64,000 bases of DNA, taken from NCBI GenBank assembly GCA_033725935.1, contig MU867092.1:62001-126000 (forward strand). The letters are read 5' to 3'. The DNA is from Cladorrhinum sp. PSN259. Its lineage: Eukaryota; Ascomycota; Sordariomycetes; Sordariales; Podosporaceae. Both the position numbers and the translations under genes were made by a program. A model generated the notes under the pieces. It saw nothing but the letters and a program-made list of their open reading frames with translations. It did no database searches and had not been told where the DNA came from. Positions 32,191 to 41,608 of this stretch are shown here, piece by piece; position 1 is the first letter of the stretch; each line of letters begins with the position of its first letter.

Positions 32191-34397
32191 ATGAATTCAC
32201 ATCCTCCTCCAGATCACGATCCACAACCAGGCAATGGCCAGCCTGGAGACTCGGATGAAGACGACTGGAAATCGGGCCTGGACACGCAAGACCGACTTGC
32301 CCTCAACCAGGCACGAGCAGACGGAGACGCCCTTGTCGAAGAAATCCCATCACCCAAGGATGCCTTGGGGATATTCTCCGTGATTTGTCTAATTTATAAT
32401 CGCATGATAGGGTCTGGCATCTTCAACTCGGCAGCAGTGGTCTTCTACAACACCCAGAGCATAGGGCTCGGAATTCTACTGTGGTTTTGTGGTGCTCTTC
32501 TCACCCTCTCCGGAATGCTGGTTTACATTGAGCTGGGTTTGTCAATTCCACGATGGACTCAACCAAACGGTACCTCTATTGCGACACCTCGGAGCGGTGG
32601 CGAACTGCCATACCTGAATTACTTTCTCAAAAAGCCCAGATTTCTCGCGACCTGTCTCTTCGGCGTCTCCTTCCTCGTTTTCGGAAATACAGCCACCAAT
32701 TCTGTCGCGTTTGCCGTCGCCGTTCTCAAAGCATCCAACACTGAATTGACTGCCGGGAAAGTTGTCGCCATTGCGCTCACTGTTAACACATTTTGCTGTT
32801 TGCTACACAGCATGTCCAGGAGATGGGGTATTCGGCTCAATAACCTTCTGGGTAGTTTGAAGCTCCTCATGTTGATCCTGATGGTCTTTTTTGGTTTGAG
32901 TCAGCTTGGCAAGGTGAAAGATGTTACGAAAGACAATTTCACTGCAACTTTTGCCAAAACGGACAAAACCCCATCGGGCGGGTATAGATATGGCGAAGCT
33001 TTGATCTACGCCATCTTCCCATTTGGCGGTTTCCACCAGGCCAACTATGTATGTTATGTGTTTACAACCCAACTTGTACAAATGGCTAACCGGCTTCCAG
33101 GTTCTTGCTGAAATTAAGAACCCTCATCGAAATTTTGCCAGAGCTTCTGGCTTTGGAGTGCTTTTCCTATGCTGCCTGTATATGGTCATCGCTGTTCTCT
33201 ATGTAAGTATGATCTCCCTATCGGTCGATCTCGCCCAAGACTAACAGGGAAATATTGTAGGCTGCTATTATTCCAAAAGTCGAGCTTTTCAAGCCCGATG
33301 TTGACATTGCAGAAGAATTCTTCAAACGCACCATTGGACGCGGTGCTTCGGACCTCAGCAAGGTTGCATCAGCCGGCCAGGGCTTGCGCGCAATGTCTGC
33401 AATTGGAAATGTGATTGTCTTTACTTTTACCGCTGCTAGAGGTAAGTGATTCCCTTTTCTTGGGTTGAAACAGGGGATATCTAACTAAAAGCTGTCTGTA
33501 GTGAAACAGGAAGTAGCAAAAGAAGGAATTCTGCCGTTCTCAAAATACATCGCCGCATCGTATCAGTTCACCTTCAGACATGGCTTCCGCCGTCTGCCCG
33601 ATCACCAAACACGAGGCTTCCTCCATACGGAAAAGTCACCCGCTGCCGCTCTTGCAGTCCACTGGGTAGTCAGCACCGTTTTGATACTTGCCGCCGTTCT
33701 CGGCACGGGCCATAATGAACCCGCGGGCACCTTCAGCCACCTCCCAGGGTACTCTTTCCTTCTCATGGGATACGCCTACGGCCTTGACGTCATCTGGTTC
33801 AGTTGCATCGGCATTGGTATGCTATATCTACGGTTTGGACCTGCCAGCCGTAGTTGGCGCGACATATCGCCCATCCCGCACGTCGTCGGCTGCATTGCTG
33901 CAGTCATTTTTACTGCAACCAATGTTACACCCCTTGTTTTGATGTGGATATACGATCCCCTTCAGAAGTACATGGTGCATTCCGACAATAAAGTCTCCTG
34001 GTTCGCGAGTCAAACATTCGCTATCGCTGTCGTGGTTGGGGCTTTCATGTACTGGGCTGGGTTCAGGACTTATCTTTACCAGAAGCGCTCGAGGAATGGG
34101 TTAGTGTGGAACGTTGCTCGGACGCCCATTTTCTGGAGACCTCGACAAGATCAGGCTCAAGATGGACAGCAGAAACTCGTGCAGATCTATGAAATCATTC
34201 GGTTGACATGGACCGTATGGACTGGCCCAGAGGATCATAAACCACAGCAAGGAGGAGCAGCAAATGACACGGAGCTGGCTCACTTACCCGGGCACGGTCA
34301 AAACCCGGGACAGTATCTTGAAGCACAATATGTCGAAGGGGGTGACGGGCTTGGGGCTCATGGGCATCATGGACGGGGATACGGTCAGGCTTATTAA
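32191..34397 (+). CDS. High-affinity methionine permease-like transporter (MUP1 family, LAT/APC)
   Basis: Plasma-membrane amino-acid permease. The model is join(32191..33048, 33101..33202, 33261..33441, 33502..34397), 678 aa, with three short introns (52, 58, 60 nt). The ATG lies in ACCACCATGA. A hydrophilic acidic N-terminus is followed by about 12 membrane segments. LAT hallmarks are RMIGSGIFNSAAVVFYNTQS in segment 1, GGELPYLNYF, and IKNPHRNFARA after segment 6, the motif typical of Mup1-like permeases. The C-terminal cytosolic tail is Gly/His-rich and carries a conserved-looking GLVWNVARTPIF. Methionine as substrate is by family only. It is convergent with the small gene at 34456, 58 bp apart. 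Confidence 0.88.
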
Positions 34398-34455
34398 GGA
34401 GGGGAATTTGGCCAAGGAACTTGTAGTAACCGTATGAATATTAGCCGACCAGCAT

Positions 34456-34977
34456 TCAAAAGCTTCCGGAATCTTTGCGATCCCCACATGCTTCGTTTCG
34501 CTTAGCAATCCCCAAGGGACAGCCACGAGGCATCTCACCGCGAATCCCCCAAGTAACCAACATGTAAACCCCCAGCTTCCCCTCTTCCTCAGGAGCAATC
34601 TTATCTTTTGTTCTCACCGTTTCCGCAAATCCCAAGATCTCCTTCCTTAGCTCCTCGAACCCTCTTGGGACCTCATTCGGCAAGTACTCGTCCAAGTTCA
34701 GCTCACGCTGCAGTCTCACAGCTGCCCAGGCGTATGGGATGTAAATCGTGTCGGAGCATTCATCAGGAGTGCCGGGAAAAGAAGGGACGAGGATGCGAAA
34801 CCTGGCTCTGTCCGCGTTGGGGTCGACAGCCGAAACCTTGGCGTATAAAAGGCGAGAGATTGCATCTTTATCCGGGTGTTTCTTGTAGAAGGGCGGAAAG
34901 CCGTAGGTCTCGTCGACTTTATTGGCTTTGAGAAAGGCGTCAAAAACTGAGGGCGAAACTTTGAAGCCGCGAAGAAT
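34456..34977 (-). CDS. Small uncharacterised protein, 5' end unresolved (possible pseudogene)
   Basis: A continuous frame of 173 codons without an ATG near its 5' end: FKVSPSVFDAFLKANKVDE, YGFPPFYKKHPDKDAISRLL, AKVSAVDPNADRARFRILV, SFPGTPDECSDTIYIPYAWA, then a Gly/Arg tail. The amino-acid pattern looks like a conserved fungal protein rather than chance. Upstream on the minus strand is a poly-A run (about 34987-35010) and no Met in this frame before a stop. Either an upstream exon carries the start (possible acceptors AAAAAG, TTCAAAG or CCTCAG), a homopolymer indel broke the frame, or it is a 5'-truncated pseudogene. I cannot decide. Confidence 0.45.
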   Translation of the reverse strand: MLRGFKVSPSVFDAFLKANKVDETYGFPPFYKKHPDKDAISRLLYAKVSAVDPNADRARFRILVPSFPGTPDECSDTIYIPYAWAAVRLQRELNLDEYLPNEVPRGFEELRKEILGFAETVRTKDKIAPEEEGKLGVYMLVTWGIRGEMPRGCPLGIAKRNEACGDRKDSGSF

Positions 34978-35392
34978 CGTTGTTGTCTTTTTTTTCTTTC
35001 TTTTTTTTTTTTGTATTGCGTCAAGTTGACGAGGTCTGTTGGGCTTGTTTAGAGCTAGTTTGTTGTTGGCTTGTTGTGGGAAGAGAACACAATAAATCAG
35101 GACAAAATCAGTTCAGGAGCGGGTCAGTCACTAGTTTTATTATCATTGAGGTTGGGGTCGGTCTGGGGCATAGCCGGCGGCAACTGCATGCTGCTCAGCT
35201 TGTTTGACGGTCCAAACGACGCACATTTGAGTAGAATGGTCGTGTTACTAGGATACACCGACGTCCATTGAGACAACAACAACAACAACAACAACCATGT
35301 CAAGTAGTCTCTTGAGATAAACAAAACCTCATCCATTATTCTAGAAATAAAACTTCACCCATTACTCTAGAGACAAAACCACACCCATTACT
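34978..35392. other. Spacer with simple repeats
   Basis: Holds a T/A homopolymer stretch near 34988-35011, an (ACA)n run of about eight units at 35273-35296, and the first two and most of the third unit of a 26-bp tandem repeat. The minus-strand frame across the ACA run (35124-35336) gives a Leu run and is not credible as a gene. Confidence 0.6.
35273..35296. repeat. (ACA)n microsatellite
   Basis: About eight consecutive ACA/AAC units, directly upstream of the 26-bp minisatellite. Confidence 0.85.
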
Positions 35393-35400
35393 CTAGAAAC
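35323..35400. repeat. 26-bp minisatellite, three tandem units
   Basis: Units at 35323-35348, 35349-35374 and 35375-35400, each beginning AAAAC and containing CCATTAYTCTAGA. The third unit carries the last codons and TAG stop of the heme-thiolate peroxidase on the minus strand; the stop comes from the CTAGA core, so each unit has a similar TCTAGA. Confidence 0.85.
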
Positions 35401-36292
35401 GACCATGAGGCATCCGTCGTTTGAGGCCGGCAACATATTCAGGCGTCATCGCAGCGGCGATGGCCTCGAGCTCGTCAATTCCATCGAAGAAATCATCCGG
35501 GTGGAACATCACATCCGGTCTCTTCCATCCCAAATGTTCGGGCATCCGTTCGTGCGCTGAATAATTGACTCGTCAGTATGTCTAATAGCTTTTTTTCTGT
35601 TTGAAAATAAACCCAGGTTAAAACTTACTAAACCAATACTCAACCCAACTCCTGTTTACGGTCTTGCTCTGCATATCGCCGAGAATATATATGAACGCGA
35701 CCGACTCGCCAAAACTAAAGTCGACCGCTAGCTCCGACAACGAAAACTCCGGATTCGTTTTGTTAGACGTTTCCGCACGAGCCACGACCGCGTCGGTGGC
35801 CGTTTTGAAGTCGATGATCTCGTCGGTCCAGTACATCCTCGTCTCGTCAAAGATAGTCTGGTTGAACGTGCTTGTGCTGCCGAAGTAGGCATCGGTCCGC
35901 GATAAGCTGGCGTCGTGCTCGAGGATATTGTGGTTTCCGAGGTCGTCGAGCGAGAAGGTAGTCGCGTTAGGGGTGGGGTTAGTAGTGAGGGCAAAGTCAA
36001 ATAGGTTGCTACTAACGGTCCTGTTGAGGTTCAGGATTTCTAAGAGGACCGTCTCGGTAGTTTCCCTGTCAAGGTCTTTCCCATGGCGAGGGAGCGCCCC
36101 GTGGTTCGCGAGCGTGTTAAGCATCGGGCATGGGCCTCGTTCTGGTGTTCTTTTGGTTAGTCGTTTCAGTGTCTTTTGGGTAGTGAGGGCATCATACTTA
36201 CTGTCATAGGTGCCTGGGGGGGACCATGGTCCTAGGAACCCGAGCACGGGTGTGGCTGCTGCGATGGCTGACAAAATAACAGTGGTCTTCAT
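35393..36292 (-). CDS. Secreted heme-thiolate peroxidase (chloroperoxidase/unspecific peroxygenase family)
   Basis: Extracellular heme enzyme that may halogenate or oxygenate substrates with H2O2. The model is complement(join(35393..35556, 35629..36141, 36202..36292)), 255 aa, the size of short UPOs. The first 20 residues (MKTTVILSAIAAATPVLGFL) are a signal peptide. The 60-nt intron 36142-36201 (GTAAGT donor, CTAAC branch, CACCAG acceptor) is in frame and stop-free; removing it gives TYDKRGPCPMLNTLANHGAL with the axial Cys35 in the PCP motif. The EHD-type acid-base motif is seen as EHDASLSR. The last exon (ERMPEHLGWKRP) matches the family C-terminus. Several N-x-T/S sites fit secretion. The 3' end runs into a 26-bp tandem repeat. 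Confidence 0.9.
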
Positions 36293-38596
36293 CTTGTTTC
36301 GACTTGTTGGTAATATGTGAGTAACCATTGGTAAAGATCAATAGGAGTTATATAGATATTTCACACCTGTCGCATCTTGGCGTTTTCTCGGTGTTGCTTT
36401 TGATTCGTTTGCGGGAATACTGAGCATATGGAATCGGGCTCCTCATGTGTGTTCAGCCTCCCTCGGAACACCGAACCAAGTCCGACGAGAGCTGACTGGT
36501 CCGGACCGTTGTACAAACGCTCTCGGGGTTTATATGTATGCCCTCCTAAGTCCAGCTGAAAGGTCCTGAGCTGGGGCTGTGGCAACATTATTGCCCGGAA
36601 ATGACGGCCCGTTCAAGCTGCTTCGGAATTGATGATCTTGTTGCACCAACATCGCCGCCGAAGGGAGATTCGAGAAGAAAAGTAACGCCGTTTTCCTCTT
36701 TGAGCAGTCCCCTCGAGCCGCTCCCCTCTTCCTATCTCCGTACATACCTACACGAGCAGATACGCTTCGCGGCGGGTACCCCCTTTCTCAATCTGCTTGT
36801 CCAAAAAAAAAGAACCGTGGGTGCCCTCCTTGCACCAGGCGTTGGAACAAAAATGTGAGCGTTACACAAATTCAGGACTATGCATTTCAAAGTCTAAAAC
36901 AGCCTGAACCTGTCAAACCACTTGAGCTAAAGTAATTCTCCAGATTAGTACGCCTTGCCAACCCCCTTCGATTCCTGCTGCCTTAAGCTCAATCATCCCA
37001 AAAGCTTTTTGATATTCATCGCGTTTTGTCACGCGTGCCATAACCACCCATATCCGATACCCGTGCGATATGACATCATACTCAGCCTGAGCTGAACAAC
37101 AGGCATGCCAAGAAGCCTTCAGGACCTATCAATATCAATATTCAGACGCCCTTAGTGGATAGACTATGCACGTCGAGTCCCCGAAATGAGGCGTTCTGGA
37201 GGATAGTTGGCCCGGAAGGGTTCCCGAGGGAGGGATAAGCTTACAGGACGGTTACAGTGAGATCCCGAAGCGAGATTTTAATAGTTTAGACCAGTAATCG
37301 CTAGAGCCGGAAAAGAGTCTCCGATCGCCTAGAGAGTGTGGAGACTTAGGAGGCTCCTTACGCGTATAAGCAGGCCTTTGTGGACTCCAAACCAGATTGT
37401 AGGAGCTCAAGGACCTTTGAGGGCCATAACACATTTATTTCATACTGAAATTGAACTACTTGTTCCAAGCCGTATTCAAGCCCCTTTGTCACCACTTTTC
37501 AACCGCGCCTTTCAACCTCAGTCTCTCTTATTCCAGTCGCGTGGTAATAAGTGCTGTGCTACTACTTTAGGTACATCATGTACATGCTAGTATCCCCCAG
37601 ATTCTTAACTTTGGTCATGCTTCTAATCTTGGTTCTTTGTCTTCCTCCTGGAACAAATTTCTTATAACATTGGAAAAAGCAAACGCAAGCTGTATGTTCA
37701 TATCTACTTGCGCCAAGGTTCAAGTTCGGTCACCTTGAGGGTTTGAAGTAGGTGATCGACTCTCCTGAAAAACCTTTCTCAATTGGCCTTTTCAGGAGAC
37801 CTTTCAGGATCCACCTTCTCGAGTACTGAATTGATTTCGTAAAAGAAAAGGCCCAGGTTGGTTCAAATAAGCGAACTTCAGAAGTCTGATCCTTTCAACC
37901 ATCCTGAAATGGATCATGGACGTCTGGTATGACTAAGCTACAGTACCACCCACCGGCACCGGGCCTGCATTCCGACGAGGCTAAAAGAGCCAAACCATTA
38001 TGTTACACTGGCTCATGTTAAACTGGCTCTTCAAGGCTCCTTTGTCTACAACAGCAGTAGATGATTAAAAGATTTGCCAAACTAAACGCTTTCAGCGTTA
38101 TTCGCACAACCCTAACGGGGTGCCGGCGTTTGGAAGCGGTTGTTGTAATGAATATTGGTATCTTGAGGGTGTATGTTAAGCACTTGGGAGCCTTTTTTTT
38201 TTTACAAGGTACGTGGTTTCTAAAGCCAAACTTCATTTTCAGGACCTTTTCAGTTCTGAAGCCGTCCTGAAGCCGTCAGGAGAATTCAGGAAAACCCTCG
38301 CAAGATGCATTGGTGGAAATAGCGGAAATAAAATGTGCGGAGAATGAATAAACTCCTGAAAAGCCACTTTCAGTCGGATTTTATTCATGTGAGATCCGAT
38401 CAAGCATTCTGAATCAGTTCATGAGATCGATCACACGCCCTAATAAGATTTGATCCCAGTAACCAAGGAAAGTCATTCAAAACAAGGATTTTCACATCAT
38501 TACACCCAGACGTGGGAAACAGTATCAAACATGAGTTAATAACCATATCTCTCTCTCCCCAGATTATATTCTTATTCTTTGACTTTGGAGTATCCT
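36293..38596. other. Gene-free spacer, 2.3 kb
   Basis: No credible gene. It should contain the peroxidase promoter at its left. Small repeats: a 10-bp inverted repeat CTCCTGAAAA/TTTTCAGGAG (37762-37771 and 37789-37798), another CTCCTGAAAAG at 38353-38363, and a short 11-bp duplication of CTGAAGCCGTC near 38258-38280. Short open frames (for example 37252-37434 minus) show no domain. Confidence 0.5.
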
Positions 38597-40003
38597 CTAA
38601 TTAGCAATTTCCTCTCCGCCTGTTCTCTCATTCATACCAAAAATGTCCTTTCTTTGAGCCCCGATAATCTGCGGGTCGTGGTAGGTAACCACTCGAAGCC
38701 CACCCTTGGTCATGGCTGCCCCAACGTAGAAAATCGTACCAAGATCCGGCTTCTTCAGTAGACCGCCATAGATATCCTTCAATGCAGCTTCATAGCTATC
38801 CACGACGGCGTTCTTAACTGGCCGCTTGCGAGTAGCAAAGAATGTTCGCAGTCGGTCAATCACATCCTGGTCGTCCTCGACAAAATAGCTCGGGCCCAAA
38901 TACATCTTGGGGGATGCCTGCTTCTTGCCCGCGCCAACGGTGAAGTAAAACCCCGGACTCGCGCGTGCCGGTGCCTTATCCGTGGGCACAGCATCCGGGA
39001 CATCTGCAAAGAATGTTTGCCACAGGTCAACAAGGTCTTGGACTGTCTCCTCGCCATAAGTCGCAGAGGGGTCAAGACGCCCGCCAAGGGTAATTCCGTC
39101 CATGAGCCAGTCGACTGAGGTGGTTGGTGCACGGACGTAGATCTTGATCCTTGACTCCTCGGGCCTGAGACAGTCGATGCAGACAATACCTGTCTCCATG
39201 CCCCAACGGGCTGTGGCCTCGCGGAGGTATTCGAATAGGGGCTCGACGTTTAGTGCTGCAAAGTGTTGCGGAGGCAGTGCGCGGATGGTCCGCTCAACCA
39301 TCTCGAGGTTGCTGATTCCAAGCTCGAGGGCACGTAGACCGGGATAAAGAAGTGGCTTGCAGACAGACTTGCCAGAGGGTTCGGCGTCAACAGCAATGCC
39401 GACTCCTCCAACCGGCGTGGTCGCCTCGGTCGTATTCCCCGTTTTGAGACGTTGCATATCCGGGGTTGGGAGCATGTGGTTGATGAAGTGGTGATATAGG
39501 TCAGTCTCGAGCCCCGGGAGTAGACCTTGTTGCTTGGCTCGATCAATCCATTCCGTAGCGGCGAAGCTATTGAGGGGATCAAGTGCTGTGCCAGCGTCCC
39601 TGCCAATGGGTTCCCACGAGAACCGCACCATGGGGCTCACGCCGGCTCCGCCAAAATCCCAGCTGAATTCAACTGGTGTGCCACCGGGAGCCCAAACGCT
39701 TGGCCACGACCCTGTAGATTTTCCTTCGAGATCGGGAGCGGGACCCAGCTCTGGGATGACCCACGTGGCGTAAAAGAAGAGCTCGCGGTATTGATCAGGA
39801 ATGCTGTATCCGGCAGCTTGAAGAAACCTTGCGTACATGCGGCCGGTTGAATCCCACCAGAATTGGCCATCCTCACTACGGAATCTCAAATGAGAGCTAA
39901 TCAGCTCCCAAGGTTGCAACGGTACGTTGCCAATGTCCCCGATGCTACTGTTGGCTGTGGTATTTGACTCGGACATGTGGACCGACGAGCTTGAGGCGGC
40001 CAT
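38597..40003 (-). CDS. DMATS-type aromatic (indole) prenyltransferase
   Basis: Transfers a prenyl group to an aromatic acceptor, commonly tryptophan or an indole. Single exon, 468 aa, full length for the family; a second Met at residue 10 is also possible. ABBA/PT-barrel marks: FWWDSTGRMYARFL near the N-terminus, TPVEFSWDFGG with the likely general base Glu, VRFSWEPIG with a diphosphate-binding Arg, KPLLYPGLRALE, RIKIYVRAP and SPKMYLGPSYF with the Lys/Tyr shield. No NRPS, PKS, P450 or transporter typical of an alkaloid cluster lies beside it in this window. Family call firm; acceptor and regiochemistry unknown. Confidence 0.92.
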   Translation of the reverse strand: MAASSSSVHMSESNTTANSSIGDIGNVPLQPWELISSHLRFRSEDGQFWWDSTGRMYARFLQAAGYSIPDQYRELFFYATWVIPELGPAPDLEGKSTGSWPSVWAPGGTPVEFSWDFGGAGVSPMVRFSWEPIGRDAGTALDPLNSFAATEWIDRAKQQGLLPGLETDLYHHFINHMLPTPDMQRLKTGNTTEATTPVGGVGIAVDAEPSGKSVCKPLLYPGLRALELGISNLEMVERTIRALPPQHFAALNVEPLFEYLREATARWGMETGIVCIDCLRPEESRIKIYVRAPTTSVDWLMDGITLGGRLDPSATYGEETVQDLVDLWQTFFADVPDAVPTDKAPARASPGFYFTVGAGKKQASPKMYLGPSYFVEDDQDVIDRLRTFFATRKRPVKNAVVDSYEAALKDIYGGLLKKPDLGTIFYVGAAMTKGGLRVVTYHDPQIIGAQRKDIFGMNERTGGEEIAN

Positions 40004-41475
40004 GGTGATGGTTTTGATGACAGGAGGACGGTGCTACCTCAGCAACCAGAATAAAGAGTATAAGATCTGAGGGCAGCGACTCTCGGATGAGTGAAGGGAG
40101 AGAGCGAGTCAGACGCTGATATACCAAAGAAATCTTCCAAGAGAGAAGGAAATCGGTTGCAGGACTAGATGGATACCATCATAGAAGGGCCCGAGGAATA
40201 TTCTACAGATCTTCCCATCAAGAGATATATTCACGCACACTAAATACTTGGGAATACCGTCGGCCTTTCAAAGCCTCCTCGGCCGAGTTGTGTTGTGCCG
40301 TAGGCGGGCTTTTACGGTTAGGGGTTCAGATGGAGAACTTGAAGACAATCAGCAACCAGTGGGGCCCCAAATTAACTCGAAACAAGGCGGTGTGAGCCTT
40401 TTGCCACTCTTATGGGAAGGAGCTTCGTCTAATATGTAGGTTGGTTCCAACCAAATGCTGGTCGATCCCGAGGGTTTGGTCATCCCGTCCACCCCGCCCT
40501 TCTAGAAACAAGGAGAGTTGAATGATTGGTAAGGGACTCTCCGCATGTTATTCGTGCTTTTCGAGTCTACTTTGAAATGTCCGAGAGGCGAGTCCGAACT
40601 CTCCCTAGCACACAGACGGCCCCGTCGGCAGGCTCGGAACCTTGGTGGAATTCCAGTTAGAAGAGACGCCCCAACAGTGCAGTTACGCGCTTAGTCTTGC
40701 TTTTTGGGTCTCGAAAGCGTATAAGGCTTACGCTCGGTGAAACTTCAAAGTCCTTCAACAAGCGCCGATCCTCAAAGCAATGCCACAAAAGTCTTGAAGG
40801 CAAAATCGCACGAAATATGTTGGCTCGTGATGTAACCTGCCTTTTTGGTGCCAAGTCCGATCCTGCTCTTCCGATTCAAAAAAAAAAAGGCAGCATTATT
40901 TAAACGAAAGGATTTCTGCCGCTCCTTCAATTCGAAAATAATGGAGCAATAGAGTAAGATCTCATGTCTACATAGGAAGGTGTTGCCAAGCGACCGTGGT
41001 AGACTAAAACTCACACACGTACTTGGAACCAGTCACGGCTTAGGGCTGACCGAGCCGGCCGAGACCTGGGATCAAAATGCTTATTTCCATGTCTGTCCTA
41101 CACGATAACTTGAAGGATGCGGTGAGACGATGAAGTCGGAACAGGTAAGTGGGTGTAACCATCGTGTGGATATTGTTACACTCCCTTGTCCCCTGATTCG
41201 TTGCAACTGGGGTGACTGGAGGGATCGGAAAAATCACGCTTCTTCGTACTCCGTATTGCGAGAAGGAATGGATTCGTCATATTATCCGTTATTATGACAA
41301 ATTACCCATTCTTTTTTCCATCACAGATGTGAAAAACCTTCTTGACTCATTCCCCAGCCACTACAAACTCTACTTTTCACTACTTGTGCTTATTTGAGTC
41401 TCCGCCAAGCCACCTCTTTTTCGAGCAATACCATCATACGTGAAAACATAAACACTCTTTCCAAATCAAATCAGC
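40004..41475. other. Gene-free spacer upstream of DMATS gene and of 5S rRNA
   Basis: About 1.5 kb with no recognisable gene. The left part should hold the prenyltransferase promoter. Short open frames on both strands show no domain. Confidence 0.5.
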
Positions 41476-41594
41476 ACATACGACCATACCTTCAAGAAAA
41501 CTCGGCATCCCGTCCGCTCTGTCCTAGATAAACTTGAAAGGGCCAGATTAGTACCTAGGTGGGTGACCACTGGGGAATCCTTGGTGTTGTATGT
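41476..41594 (+). rRNA. 5S ribosomal RNA
   Basis: 119 nt beginning ACATACGACCATACC and ending GTGTTGTATGT; the two ends pair as helix I. Internal landmarks match fungal 5S: CATCCCGTCCGCTCT, a CCTTCAAG/CTTGAAAGG helix, GGTGGGTGACCAC (box C region) and GGGGAATCC. It is a solitary copy, as in many filamentous ascomycetes with dispersed 5S genes. No disabling change is obvious. Confidence 0.93.
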
Positions 41595-41608
41595 TTTGTT
41601 TTGTTTTT
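41594..41608 (+). terminator. RNA polymerase III terminator of 5S gene
   Basis: Three clustered T runs (TTTT, TTTT, TTTTT separated by single G) start right at the 3' end of the 5S gene. Confidence 0.75.

Noticed and set aside
31541..32258. Frames of 122 to 199 codons on both strands
   Set aside because: Mutually conflicting, no domain, and located in a divergent promoter region.
35124..35336. Minus-strand frame with a poly-Leu start
   Set aside because: The Leu run is simply the ACA microsatellite read on the other strand; no link to the gene at 34456 could be shown.
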